This document shows, one piece after another, positions 10,406 through 18,229 of a DNA stretch of 64,000 nucleotides. The position numbers and the translations under genes were made by a program. Numbering within the stretch: the stretch's first letter is position 1; every line of letters begins with the position of its first letter. Source of the DNA: Bacillus vallismortis (GTDB lineage: Bacteria; Bacillota; Bacilli; Bacillales; Bacillaceae); the NCBI RefSeq assembly GCF_040784915.1, contig NZ_CP160797.1:2036137-2100136 (forward strand), written 5' to 3'. The notes below the pieces were generated by a model that did no database searches, had not been told where the DNA came from, and saw only the letters and a list, made by a program, of their open reading frames with translations.

Positions 10406-10840
10406 ATGACAATGCAAATTAAAATCAAATATCTAGATGAAACACAAACAAGAATCAGTAAAATTGAGCAGGGAGATTGGATTGATCTTCGAGCTGCTGA
10501 AGATGTAGCAATTAAAAAAGATGAATTTAAACTTATCCCGTTAGGTGTAGCTATGGAATTGCCTGAGGGTTACGAAGCACATGTCGTTCCCCGTTCAAGT
10601 ACATATAAGAACTTTAGTGTTATTCAAACAAATTCAATGGGTGTTATCGATGAATCGTACAAGGGTGACAGCGATTTTTGGTTCTTTCCTGCTTATGCAT
10701 TGCGTGATACAGAGATTAAAAAAGGAGATCGGATCTGCCAGTTTAGAATAATGAAGAAAATGCCGGCAGTTGAATTGGTTGAGGTAGAGCATTTGGGGAA
10801 TGAAGATAGAGGCGGGCATGGTTCAACTGGAACGAAGTAA
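10406..10840 (+). CDS. yncF: YncF, dUTPase
   Basis: Hydrolyses dUTP to dUMP and pyrophosphate, keeping uracil out of DNA and feeding ThyA. The 144-residue protein has the trimeric dUTPase motifs: [11 protein letters not shown] (motif 1), PRSSTYKNF (2), [13 protein letters not shown] (3, catalytic Asp), GDRICQFRI (4) and the Gly-rich C-terminus [10 protein letters not shown] (5). It is nearly identical to B. subtilis YncF; a paralogue exists in SP-beta, and these enzymes are of phage ancestry. AAAGGAGC precedes the ATG. Confidence 0.95.
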   Translation: MTMQIKIKYLDETQTRISKIEQGDWIDLRAAEDVAIKKDEFKLIPLGVAMELPEGYEAHVVPRSSTYKNFSVIQTNSMGVIDESYKGDSDFWFFPAYALRDTEIKKGDRICQFRIMKKMPAVELVEVEHLGNEDRGGHGSTGTK

Positions 10841-10847
10841 AACAATA

Positions 10848-10928
10848 ACCTTGGCTGATTTTTTGAAGGAGGATAATCATGGAGGTTAGCCAAGGTATAT
10901 CTTATCGTATTCAAAAATCAATAATTTA
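10848..10928 (+). other. Tiny ORF with its ribosome-binding site inside a hairpin loop
   Basis: A 16-codon ORF (10879-10929, MEVSQGISYR...) follows a strong GAAGGAGG. Inverted arms ACCTTGGCT (10848-10856) and AGCCAAGGT (10888-10896) put that ribosome-binding site and the start codon in the loop. It lies 7 bases after the yncF stop. The arms may simply be a weak transcription end for yncF; a translated regulatory peptide cannot be excluded. Confidence 0.35.
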
Positions 10929-10956
10929 ATATGAAGGATTTAATTATAAACAAATT

Positions 10957-11130
10957 TTAAAACGAGAAGTTTTGAAAAAGTGAAATCGTAATAACTAAAG
11001 TTGATAAAGAACCTAAAGATGTCAAAGAAACAATTTTTCGAATGCTTTGCTTTTTTGAAGGTTTACTTAGTTCTTGAATAACTGCACCCCATAAAAGCAT
11101 GGATGCTAAAATTATAGTACTCATATACAT
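10957..11130 (-). CDS. Small membrane protein, 57 residues
   Basis: An ORF on the minus strand between yncF and thyA, starting ATG at 11130 with AAAGGGAG 7 bases upstream. The protein begins MYMSTIILASMLLWGAV, has a basic loop (SKPSKKQSIRK), then a second hydrophobic stretch (IVSLTSLGSLSTLVITISLF), suggesting two membrane passes with a short cytoplasmic hairpin. It is short, but the ribosome-binding site and the clean two-helix layout support a real gene. Not recognised. Confidence 0.55.
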   Translation of the reverse strand: MYMSTIILASMLLWGAVIQELSKPSKKQSIRKIVSLTSLGSLSTLVITISLFQNFSF

Positions 11131-11506
11131 ATCAATGCTCCCTTTCTTACAGTTTTAACATCGCTATCGATTTTACCATATTTAGGCTAGAGATGTCGAT
11201 GAAGATAAGCATCTCTATAAAAGAATACTTTTATGAAAGATATTAAAGTATAAAGGAAAAAATAGTAATGACACTGATTTAAACCAAATTAAACGGTGTA
11301 TGTATCAAACTGGCGGTAACTATAAGCTGCGTGACAGACTATGTTATGGAGAAATACAGTGTAAAAGAGGGGCTGACTCCTCTTTAAATACACAGTGATT
11401 GGAATAAGAACTCATTTTATCTGCACGTGCTTAGTATTTGCGTTAATATTGTTTTCGTAATAAATTATGCCAAGTAACTGAAAATGAAAGAAGGATATGA
11501 ATAGTC
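11131..11506. other. 376 bases between small membrane protein gene and thyA
   Basis: Holds a hairpin AGAGATG/CATCTCT (11191-11217), a Cys-containing open stretch without start signals on the plus strand (about 11245-11398, with CMYQTGGNYKLRDR), and an inverted repeat AAAGAGG/CCTCTTT (about 11365-11387). The open stretch may be a gene remnant. The thyA promoter is presumably in the last 100 bases, but no good -35/-10 pair stands out. Confidence 0.4.
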
Positions 11507-12346
11507 ATGACTCAATTCGATAAACAATACAATTCAATTATTAACGATATTATGAATAATGGAATCTCAGACGAAGAATTTAATGTAAGAACCAAATGGG
11601 ACTCTGATGGAACACCGGCTCACACACTTAGTGTAATCAGTAAGCAGATGAGATTCGACAACTCAGAAATACCTATTTTAACGACCAAAAAGCTGGCCTG
11701 GAAAACGGCCATTAAAGAGCTGCTCTGGATTTGGCAGCTTAAATCTAACGATGTTACTGAATTAAACAAAATGGGCGTACCTATTTGGGATCAGTGGAAA
11801 CAAGAAGACGGCACCATCGGAAATGCTTATGGATTTCAACTGGGGAAGAAAAACAGAAATCTAAATGGAGAAAAAGTGGATCAGGTCGATTATCTTCTTC
11901 AGCAATTGAAGAACAACCCATCTTCACGGAGACACATTACAATGCTATGGAATCCGGATGAACTAGACTCAATGGCCTTAACACCATGTGTATACGAGAC
12001 ACAGTGGTACGTTAAACAAGGGAAGCTCCACCTAGAGGTAAGAGCGAGGAGCAATGACATGGCCTTGGGGAATCCCTTCAATGTATTTCAGTATAATGTT
12101 TTGCAGCGCATGATTGCTCAAGTGACTGGTTATGAGCTTGGTGAATATATCTTTAATATTGGCGATTGCCATGTGTACACACGTCATATAGACAATTTGA
12201 AAATTCAAATGAAAAGAGAACAGTTTGAAGCACCTGAATTATGGATGAATCCTGAAGTTAAAGATTTTTATGACTTTACCATAGATGATTTCAAGTTAAT
12301 CAACTATAAACATGGGGACAAGCTTTCATTTGAGGTAGCGGTTTAA
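11507..12346 (+). CDS. thyA: ThyA, thymidylate synthase (phage phi3T-like type)
   Basis: Makes dTMP from dUMP with methylenetetrahydrofolate. The catalytic cysteine is Cys161 in LTPCVYETQW, followed by the dUMP-binding RARSNDMALGNPFNVFQY and the C-terminal HGD-LSFEVAV end. The 279-residue form with its insertions is the phi3T-like ThyA of B. subtilis rather than the E. coli-like ThyB. Its position after yncF places dUMP supply and use together. GAAGGA is present 12 bases before the ATG. Confidence 0.96.
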   Translation: MTQFDKQYNSIINDIMNNGISDEEFNVRTKWDSDGTPAHTLSVISKQMRFDNSEIPILTTKKLAWKTAIKELLWIWQLKSNDVTELNKMGVPIWDQWKQEDGTIGNAYGFQLGKKNRNLNGEKVDQVDYLLQQLKNNPSSRRHITMLWNPDELDSMALTPCVYETQWYVKQGKLHLEVRARSNDMALGNPFNVFQYNVLQRMIAQVTGYELGEYIFNIGDCHVYTRHIDNLKIQMKREQFEAPELWMNPEVKDFYDFTIDDFKLINYKHGDKLSFEVAV

Positions 12347-12595
12347 TGCTGCCTCTTTATTGATTAATAGGCAATCTTAATTTTATTAAGACATCTTGAA
12401 GATGAATTAAATTGAGCTAAAAGATATATATGCTATAGACTCATATGAAAAAGTAAAGTTAATCTTTTTTATTTAGAAGAAAGAAAATATCCTAATTTTG
12501 AAACTAAATACAAAGTAAAAGCGATCATTAAAGTTCTTGATATCACAATTCCATGAATATCCAGGTCATATCCAGCAGGTATCAACGCTTTTGTA

Positions 12596-12673
12596 TTAAA
12601 CATAAAATATTGATATTAGAAGAGCTATTATAACCAAAAGCATTCCAAAAGGACCTGTTTTTCCATATTTCAT
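12596..12673 (-). CDS. Possible single-helix micropeptide, 25 residues
   Basis: ATG at 12673 preceded by TAGGGTGG about 9 bases upstream. The product is a short basic N-terminus followed by a run of hydrophobic residues (GMLLVIIALLISIFYV). Such short hydrophobic ORFs also arise by chance in AT-rich DNA, so confidence is low. Not recognised. Confidence 0.3.
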   Translation of the reverse strand: MKYGKTGPFGMLLVIIALLISIFYV

Positions 12674-12791
12674 ACTAATTTTCCACCCTATATTTAAATG
12701 ATAAGCAAATACAAGAGCTGTAGAGTCTGTGATGATTTCTAATATAATCCGAGCTATGCACTGCATGCCGTTTTTTGTGTAATTGTCCTAA

Positions 12792-12817
12792 TAAAACCGC
12801 CTGGCAATGCCGGCGGC
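12792..12817 (-). terminator. Terminator after yncM
   Basis: On the minus strand a GC stem CCGCC/GGCGG with inner GGC/GCC pairs is followed by TTTTATT, about 16 bases beyond the yncM stop. Confidence 0.85.
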
Positions 12818-12832
12818 CTTTTGCTGTTTCGT

Positions 12833-13555
12833 TTATTTATTAACAGAAATTGAAACGTTATTTCCTGAAACAGAAACAGTTGCGAAATCCTGCGTATCTA
12901 CCACAGGAGTGACGGCTTTATTGTCGATTGTAATGTTGTTAAAGGCTGTCGAAAAGGTTGCTTTGATGGCAGAACGCTGACTTTCATACGAAACAGCCGC
13001 GGTAGCAAGAGTTTTCCATTTTGAGATTGTGCCGATATTGGTTCCTTGGATTTCTGTGATAATCCGGCCTGTATACCCGTCATTGTTCGTTCCCCAAAGG
13101 GTCATGCGTGTATTGCCGTTCAAATTTTTATAGATTGTCATTTGGACTGTGCTTCCAGGACGAAAACCTTTGGTATATGTGAATTTGTCTTTTCCTTCGA
13201 TGTACGTTTCATCATTTTTGGATCCTACCTTCATGAGAGGCTTCCAGACGTTGTATTGTTTGCTGTACTGAAGCCCGAGATCTGCCTCAGTTCCGCTTTT
13301 TGCGCTAAATCCTGAATAAATATACGGAGTAGAGACCGAGTCATCATTTTTCACGGTGTCAGGAAGCTTGATTTTAGCTGTGAAAACGGCGCCAGTACTG
13401 TTCAGGTAGGCGCGGCCGCCGATTCCTTTAGGCAGCTGGGTAGCTGCTTTTGCGACCTGAGTGTCTGCCGCGGGTAAGCCAGGAATACCCGATGATAGTG
13501 TTCCGAAAAGAACTGCTGTTCCTATTGCACCTGCAATTAATACTTTTTTCAACAC
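12833..13555 (-). CDS. yncM: YncM, secreted protein of unknown function
   Basis: Exported protein of 240 residues with an N-terminal signal peptide ([19 protein letters not shown], cleavage after VAKA). The mature part, rich in Thr, Ser and Lys, looks like a beta-rich secreted domain. It matches B. subtilis YncM closely from memory; function unknown. Start: the longest frame begins with an ATG at 13585, but a TATAAT box lies immediately upstream of that ATG, so transcription would start within it. A GTG at 13555 has AAAAGGGG at ideal spacing and is chosen here. Confidence 0.88.
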   Translation of the reverse strand: MLKKVLIAGAIGTAVLFGTLSSGIPGLPAADTQVAKAATQLPKGIGGRAYLNSTGAVFTAKIKLPDTVKNDDSVSTPYIYSGFSAKSGTEADLGLQYSKQYNVWKPLMKVGSKNDETYIEGKDKFTYTKGFRPGSTVQMTIYKNLNGNTRMTLWGTNNDGYTGRIITEIQGTNIGTISKWKTLATAAVSYESQRSAIKATFSTAFNNITIDNKAVTPVVDTQDFATVSVSGNNVSISVNK

Positions 13556-13871
13556 AATTCCCCCTTTTGATAATGGTTTCGTCATTTATTATACCTTATT
13601 TTGGAACTGGATTTGTGGATATAAATCGACAAAATATTTCATCTTATTCATACATTTCATATTGGTGGTTTTGTCGAAAAACGGTTACTTCAATCTGACT
13701 TATATATTATTGCATAAGCATTTATAAACTAATTAAACTATGTACTAAATATTCAATATAAATTTAAGATCAGTCATTAGGCGTAAATAAAAAAGCAGCG
13801 AAAGTTGGTCAAACAAAAAAACCCGGCATTCAACCGGGGAAAAAGTGAAAATGAGGAGATGTTAATGGAAT
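13556..13871. other. 316 bases between yncM and cotC
   Basis: Contains the yncM promoter region (minus-strand TATAAT at about 13588-13593) and an AT-rich block at 13727-13762 that recurs at 26769-26804. Near 13815-13840 a possible terminator for cotC (GGTTGAATGCCGGGTTTTTTT on the minus strand, with a short CCCGGC/GCCGGG pairing). Confidence 0.45.
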
Positions 13872-14075
13872 TTAGTAATGTTTCTTATGCTTTTTATACT
13901 CTACAACATAATCATAGTCTTTTTTGTCGTGGTCATAATATTTTTTGTCATAATCACAGTCGTAATCTTTTTTATCACGGTGATCGTAGTATTTTTTATC
14001 ATATTCATAATATTTCTTATAATACGTTTTTTTGACCGTATAATACTCTTCTTTATATTTTTTGTAATAACCCAT
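13872..14075 (-). CDS. cotC: CotC, spore outer coat protein
   Basis: Very unusual composition: 67 residues, mostly Lys, Tyr and Asp in repeats such as YYKKYKEEYY, DKKYYDH and DKKDYDY. This is the tyrosine/lysine-rich outer coat protein CotC, which is cross-linked on the spore surface. The open frame runs on upstream to 14213, but the CotC start MGYYKKYKEEYY is preceded by AAAGGAGGAG, which fixes the start at 14075. Known regulation in B. subtilis is sigma-K with GerE. The paralogue cotU, found before thyA in strain 168, is absent here. Confidence 0.95.
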   Translation of the reverse strand: MGYYKKYKEEYYTVKKTYYKKYYEYDKKYYDHRDKKDYDCDYDKKYYDHDKKDYDYVVEYKKHKKHY

Positions 14076-14335
14076 ATATACTCCTCCTTTATTGTTCATA
14101 CGCTTTATCATATGGCGAATTGATTGTGCGGCTTGGACAGTTACAATCATAGAAGGAAAAAAGGGCTGTCCAAAATCACTCAGAAAAATCCGATTTTTCA
14201 TCGACCGCATCATTTATCTTATATTAGTTTATCTTCTATGTTTCTGAATCACTCTTTTTCTTACATTCTGAGTCAGTCTGCTGGTCGATTCTGATAAGGT
14301 TTATTCTGCACGAAGGGCGAAATGAAAACGAGGCC

Positions 14336-14434
14336 TTATGAAGAGGAGCCTGCCTCCCAGACTTTCTGAATAGGCGCCCCCAGAGTAATGTTTTCCGTAA
14401 TATCTCGTAATGGATTTTCATGATTTTGATCCAT
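14336..14434 (-). pseudogene. yndB: yndB remnant (5' end only)
   Basis: A 32-codon frame with a good ribosome-binding site (GAGGTAAACG before ATG) encodes [17 protein letters not shown], closely matching the N-terminus of B. subtilis YndB, an AHSA1/SRPBCC-type protein of about 144 residues. It then meets a stop, and the rest of yndB is absent on either side. The gene has been truncated, with deletion of its body and of the neighbouring yndA. A matching alignment to intact YndB would settle this. Confidence 0.75.
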
Positions 14435-14569
14435 TTCGTTTACCTCTTGACAGATGATGTTTTTTCAATTAAATCATATAATAACTAATAAGGTCATGGC
14501 CATCGCCATCGCTTTCATTATTTATTTGCAGTCAGTTCATGAACATTTCTGTCAAAGGGGGAGTTCTGC

Positions 14570-14830
14570 ATGTATGAGAAAGAAAATACAGCGAGAGAGT
14601 GGAAAGTGTATATTTTCGTCTTTTTGTTTATGATTGTTTGTGCAGCTGCAATTGTTATTGGTGGAGAAAAAATCCGGTTCAACCAAATTGTTTTGCGAGG
14701 ATTTGATGGGTTCATCAGTTTTGTTTTATTAGCCAACGTACTGTATTTCTGGAGGCGGAGCAAGGGGATCGCCTTTTTTTCAGGAGTTTTTGCTGTACTC
14801 AATTTCATGATGGTCATTTCTTTGAGTTAG
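14570..14830 (+). CDS. Small membrane protein, 86 residues
   Basis: Starts MYEKENTAREWKVYIFVFLF with AAAGGGGGAG before the ATG. Three hydrophobic segments are visible: about residues 13-33 (including MIVCAAAIVIGG), 45-62 (FISFVLLANVLYFW) and 66-84 (AFFSGVFAVLNFMMVI). A short positively charged loop WRRSKG lies between the last two. It is 22 bases upstream of the next small gene and probably co-transcribed with it. I do not recognise a family. Confidence 0.6.
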   Translation: MYEKENTAREWKVYIFVFLFMIVCAAAIVIGGEKIRFNQIVLRGFDGFISFVLLANVLYFWRRSKGIAFFSGVFAVLNFMMVISLS

Positions 14831-14852
14831 AATCTAAAACAGGAGGTTTTTT

Positions 14853-15041
14853 ATGCTTGGAAAAATCAAAGCAGCCATTGATAACAGTCCGGGAAAGCCG
14901 GCTAGGATTGTAGTCAGTGAAAAAACGTTTCAGCAACTGGAGAAAGAGATGCGTTTTGTTTACGTTTCTAAACCGAAAACGATAATGGGAACACCTGTGG
15001 AAGTGTCAGATCAGGCAGAAAGCTTCAAACTGGAATATTAA
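14853..15041 (+). CDS. Small soluble protein, 62 residues
   Basis: Preceded by AGGAGG 9 bases before the ATG and followed by a strong terminator, so it is a well-bounded gene. The protein is basic and has no hydrophobic helix; residues 8-22 (AIDNSPGKPARIVVS) and a C-terminal strand-rich part (KPKTIMGTPVEVSDQ) suggest a small alpha/beta domain like those of phage head-tail or cargo-type proteins, but I cannot name the family. It could be an unassigned ynz-type gene of B. subtilis. Confidence 0.6.
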   Translation: MLGKIKAAIDNSPGKPARIVVSEKTFQQLEKEMRFVYVSKPKTIMGTPVEVSDQAESFKLEY

Positions 15042-15054
15042 TTGATTCCGAACT

Positions 15055-15083
15055 GAAAAAAGGCTCAAAATGAGCCTTTTTTT
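15055..15083 (+). terminator. Terminator after 62-residue gene
   Basis: AAAAAAGGCTCA / TGAGCCTTTTTTT around a 3-base loop, 14 bases after the stop. Symmetrical, strong intrinsic terminator. Confidence 0.9.
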
Positions 15084-15201
15084 ATCATATAGTTAAGATT
15101 CGTTATCATTTCAACCAAGCGCTTGCAAACATGGTTCAGTTTTTTATACTTAAGTGGAGTATTTCTGCTTTTTTAAAATGCTGAGAACATGGGAGGAAGC
15201 G

Positions 15202-16392
15202 ATGCGCGAACATAAGAGCAACAGCTTTAAAACGCTGATAGAAATTTTAATTGTTTCAACAAGACTTGGGTTTACATCATTCGGAGGTCCCATTGCTCAT
15301 CTGGGCTATTTCTATGAAGAATATATTCGCAAAAGAAAATGGCTTGATGAAAAAAGCTATGCCGATTTGGTTGCTTTGTGCCAATTCTTGCCTGGTCCGG
15401 CGAGCAGTCAAGTTGGGATTGGGATTGGTGTTATGCGTGGCGGGTTACTTGGCGGGATCGTTTCATTTCTCGGCTTTACGCTGCCCTCTGTTTTGGCACT
15501 GATCATATTTGCTCTTTTATTAAAATACACCAATATAGAGCAAGCCGGATGGATTCATGGTTTAAAGATCGTAGCGGTGGCAGTTGTTGCCCACGCTATA
15601 GCGGGAATGGCTCAAAAACTGACGCCCGATGTCAAACGAAAAACGATCGCATTGTTTGCATTGATTGTTTCACTTTTATGGCAAACCGCGTATACCCAAG
15701 CTGGCATTATCGTCATCTCCGCAGCGATTGGTTTTCTGGTGTTTAAAGAGTCTATCGACAAAAAAGAATCAGCTTTTCATTTTCCTATCTCTAAGACATT
15801 CGGAACCGTGTGTCTTTCATTATTTTTCGGATTGCTGGTTCTTCTGCCCGTCCTTCGAGAAACTGCGGATTTGCGTTGGCTTTCTATGTTTGACAGCTTT
15901 TACAGGGCGGGTTCCTTGGTTTTTGGCGGGGGACATGTTGTATTGCCCTTATTGGAACAGGAATTTGTACCAGCTGGAATGATCAGCAAAGAAGCATTTT
16001 TAGCAGGATATGGTGCAGCACAAGCTGTGCCGGGACCGTTATTTACATTTGCCGCTTATCTAGGTGCAGTCATGGGCGGCTGGCAAGGCGGAATGTTAGC
16101 TGCCATTGCCATTTTCCTGCCGGCGTTTTTGCTGATTTTAGGTACGTTGCCCTATTGGGATGTTTTGCGGAGGTACCCTAACCTAAAGGGAGCTCTTGCA
16201 GGCGTAAATGCAGCGGTAGTCGGAATATTAATTTCAGCTTTTTATTTTCCGATTTGGACAAGTGCGATTTTGAATCCAATTGATTTTGCGTTTGCGGCCG
16301 TATTGTTCAGTATGCTTGCTTATTGGAAACTGCCTCCGTGGGTTGTTGTGTTCACTGGTGTGATTGGCGGCTTTCTTCTGAACCTTCTTTAA
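15202..16392 (+). CDS. Chromate transporter, long (two-domain) CHR family
   Basis: Membrane protein of 396 residues that in this family exports chromate from the cytoplasm. Both CHR halves are present: N-terminal TSFGGPIAHLGYF with QFLPGPASSQ, and C-terminal GGGHVVLPLLE with QAVPGPLFTFAAYLG. About ten hydrophobic segments are visible. The frame is open from 15154, but GGGAGGAAG lies just before the ATG at 15202. B. subtilis 168 has the split ywrA/ywrB pair elsewhere and, as I recall, nothing like this here. With yndA missing and yndB truncated next door, lineage-specific replacement is likely. Confidence 0.9.
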   Translation: MREHKSNSFKTLIEILIVSTRLGFTSFGGPIAHLGYFYEEYIRKRKWLDEKSYADLVALCQFLPGPASSQVGIGIGVMRGGLLGGIVSFLGFTLPSVLALIIFALLLKYTNIEQAGWIHGLKIVAVAVVAHAIAGMAQKLTPDVKRKTIALFALIVSLLWQTAYTQAGIIVISAAIGFLVFKESIDKKESAFHFPISKTFGTVCLSLFFGLLVLLPVLRETADLRWLSMFDSFYRAGSLVFGGGHVVLPLLEQEFVPAGMISKEAFLAGYGAAQAVPGPLFTFAAYLGAVMGGWQGGMLAAIAIFLPAFLLILGTLPYWDVLRRYPNLKGALAGVNAAVVGILISAFYFPIWTSAILNPIDFAFAAVLFSMLAYWKLPPWVVVFTGVIGGFLLNLL

Positions 16393-16407
16393 TCTTGATT
16401 TCTCTAA

Positions 16408-16440
16408 AGCGTGATGAAGATATTCATCATGCTTTTTTTA
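16408..16440 (+). terminator. Terminator after chromate transporter
   Basis: AGCGTGATGAA / TTCATCATGCT with one G-T pair and a 4-base loop, then a run of T's, 15 bases past the stop. Confidence 0.88.
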
Positions 16441-16513
16441 TTGTCAAAAAAGAGGAACATAAAAAATAGATGTATGGGAAAAATAATCCTATTAGAGAGA
16501 AAGGAATTTACAG

Positions 16514-16624
16514 ATGGATAATATGATATCAACACTTACTGACTGGACAGTATGGTTTCAAGCATTCGTTGTATTCCTCATTCCATATGCAATCAATAAA
16601 GTATTTACTTGGATTGAAAAATAA
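16514..16624 (+). CDS. 36-residue membrane peptide at the head of the germinant receptor operon
   Basis: ATG at 16514 with AAAGGA upstream. The product MDNMISTLTDWTVWFQAFVV... has one hydrophobic segment with conserved-looking Trp residues and ends IEK. Its stop is 12 bases before the start of yndD, with the yndD ribosome-binding site between, so it is almost certainly co-transcribed. Possible ynzB counterpart. Some ger operons carry small membrane subunits besides A, B and C; whether this is one is inference. Confidence 0.6.
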   Translation: MDNMISTLTDWTVWFQAFVVFLIPYAINKVFTWIEK

Positions 16625-16636
16625 GAAGGTGCAATC

Positions 16637-18202
16637 ATGAGGTGGCGGAACAATCAGCACAAAACACAGAAGCAGCATCAAGGCTCAGATCAATCTAAAG
16701 CTGAAAAGCCGGATCAAGAAGTGTTAACCGGTAACTTTGGGTGCGACATTGAGCTATTCAAAAGAAAAATCGGGCATAACGGAGACGTTCATATCCGGGA
16801 ATTTGAGATCACTCATTTACATGTGAAAGCAGCATTGATCTTTGTTGATGGACTGTCTGATCAAGATTCGATTAATAAAGGAGTATCAGCGTTGCTGGTC
16901 ATGAATCAGCCTAATCAGGTAAGAGAGGACATTTCTCAATCGGGCAAAGGCATTTTAAATTCGCAGGATATAAAGAATCAAATCGGATCAATCTGTGATG
17001 TAGTAGAAGCAGAAAAAATCAGTGATGTCGTGCTGGATGTTTTCATGGGTTCAACAGCGCTTCTTATCGATGGAATGCCGCAGGTCTTTCTTCTGGGAAC
17101 CATAAAGAAACAAAATCGAAGCATTGAGGAGCCGCTATCAGAAGCGCTTGTCAGAGGGCCGCGCACGGGCTTTACAGAAGAGTTGAGTACGAATACAGCT
17201 CTTTTAAGGCAGCAAGGAAAAAATGATCAATTAACATTTCAGAGATTTGAAGTAGGGACACGGCTAAAAAAGGATTTAATCATCGCTTATATGTATGACA
17301 TAGCAGATCCAGAAGTGGTCGAGGAAGTAAAAAAAAGAGTGAAAGGAATTGAGATCGATCATCTGCCTGAATCTGGATATGTTGAACAGCTGATCGAGGA
17401 TAATTATCTCAGTCCCTTTCCGCAAGTACAAAGTACAGAACGGCCTGATCGCGTCATCAGCGGATTAATGGAAGGCAGAGTAGCCATTCTGCTTGACGGC
17501 ACCCCGTTTGCTTTGCTTGTTCCGGTCACTTTCAGCATGGTGCTTCAATCGCCTGAAGATTATTATGAACGGTGGTTCCCAAGTTCATTTATCAGATTAC
17601 TGAGGTTCATTGCAGCAATCATCACGTTATTTGCACCGGCTTTATATATATCATTTATTTCTTTTCATCCAGGATTAATTCCAACCAAACTGGCAATTTC
17701 AATTTCCGGGACGCGTCAGGGTGTTCCATTCCCATCAATCATTGAAGCTTTATTTATGGAAATTGCGATCGAAATTTTACGAGAAGCGGGGCTTCGTCTG
17801 CCAAAACCCATCGGACCTGCGATAGGCATCGTTGGCGGGTTAATTATCGGGGAAGCAGCTGTGCAAGCGGGCATTGTCAGTCCTATTATGGTCATTGTTG
17901 TTGCGCTCACAGCAATCTCTTCATTTGCCATCCCGCATTACAGTACAGGCATCGCACTTCGGATGCTTCGGTTTGGCGCGATGTTTTGCGCGGCGGTGTT
18001 TGGGTTATTTGGAGTTATTATGTATTATCTGCTGTTAAGCAGCCATGTCGTAAAGTTGAAAAGCTTTGGTCTTCCATACGCAAGCCCAGCGGTCCCTTAT
18101 TATGTGAAAGATTGGAAAGATTTTATCATCAGAATGCCTCTCTTAGTCATGAAACGCAGACCAAAAATTATGAATACAGATAATGCAAAACGGGTGAAAT
18201 GA
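16637..18202 (+). CDS. yndD: YndD, GerA-family spore germinant receptor A subunit
   Basis: 521-residue GerAA-type protein of the spore inner membrane. A soluble N-terminal part (residues 1-300) contains [12 protein letters not shown] and the family signature [17 protein letters not shown]. It is followed by about five membrane helices between residues 310 and 480 ([53 protein letters not shown]). In this family A subunits assemble with B and C subunits into ligand-gated channels. First large gene of yndDEF; the ligand of this receptor is unknown. AAGGTG lies before the ATG. Expression in the forespore (sigma-G) is expected for such operons. Confidence 0.93.
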   Translation: MRWRNNQHKTQKQHQGSDQSKAEKPDQEVLTGNFGCDIELFKRKIGHNGDVHIREFEITHLHVKAALIFVDGLSDQDSINKGVSALLVMNQPNQVREDISQSGKGILNSQDIKNQIGSICDVVEAEKISDVVLDVFMGSTALLIDGMPQVFLLGTIKKQNRSIEEPLSEALVRGPRTGFTEELSTNTALLRQQGKNDQLTFQRFEVGTRLKKDLIIAYMYDIADPEVVEEVKKRVKGIEIDHLPESGYVEQLIEDNYLSPFPQVQSTERPDRVISGLMEGRVAILLDGTPFALLVPVTFSMVLQSPEDYYERWFPSSFIRLLRFIAAIITLFAPALYISFISFHPGLIPTKLAISISGTRQGVPFPSIIEALFMEIAIEILREAGLRLPKPIGPAIGIVGGLIIGEAAVQAGIVSPIMVIVVALTAISSFAIPHYSTGIALRMLRFGAMFCAAVFGLFGVIMYYLLLSSHVVKLKSFGLPYASPAVPYYVKDWKDFIIRMPLLVMKRRPKIMNTDNAKRVK

Positions 18203-18229
18203 CGACTTCGACAGGATGGTGATAATCTC

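Larger units (their letters stand above)
12347..12832. other. 486-base stretch between thyA and yncM
   Basis: Mostly AT-rich sequence without an intact gene. A 25-codon minus-strand ORF (12596-12673, MKYGKTGPFGMLLVIIALLI...) has GGGTGG upstream and would encode one membrane helix; it may be a real micropeptide. The right end holds the yncM terminator. Confidence 0.4.

Noticed and set aside
11245..11398. Cys-containing open stretch upstream of thyA
   Set aside because: No start codon with a ribosome-binding site and not recognised; kept only as a possible remnant in the gap description.
13895..14040. Repetitive DNA that could be taken for a CRISPR or tandem repeat array
   Set aside because: The repeats are imperfect and in frame with cotC; they encode the Lys-Tyr-Asp repeats of the coat protein.
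13878..14123. Plus-strand frame of 81 codons rich in Ile, Phe and Val opposite cotC
   Set aside because: It is the complement of the Lys/Tyr/Asp repeats of CotC, hence its hydrophobic look; not a membrane protein.
15119..15133. cre-like sequence AACCAAGCGCTTGCA before the chromate transporter
   Set aside because: Two mismatches at core positions of the consensus, and no metabolic reason for CcpA control.
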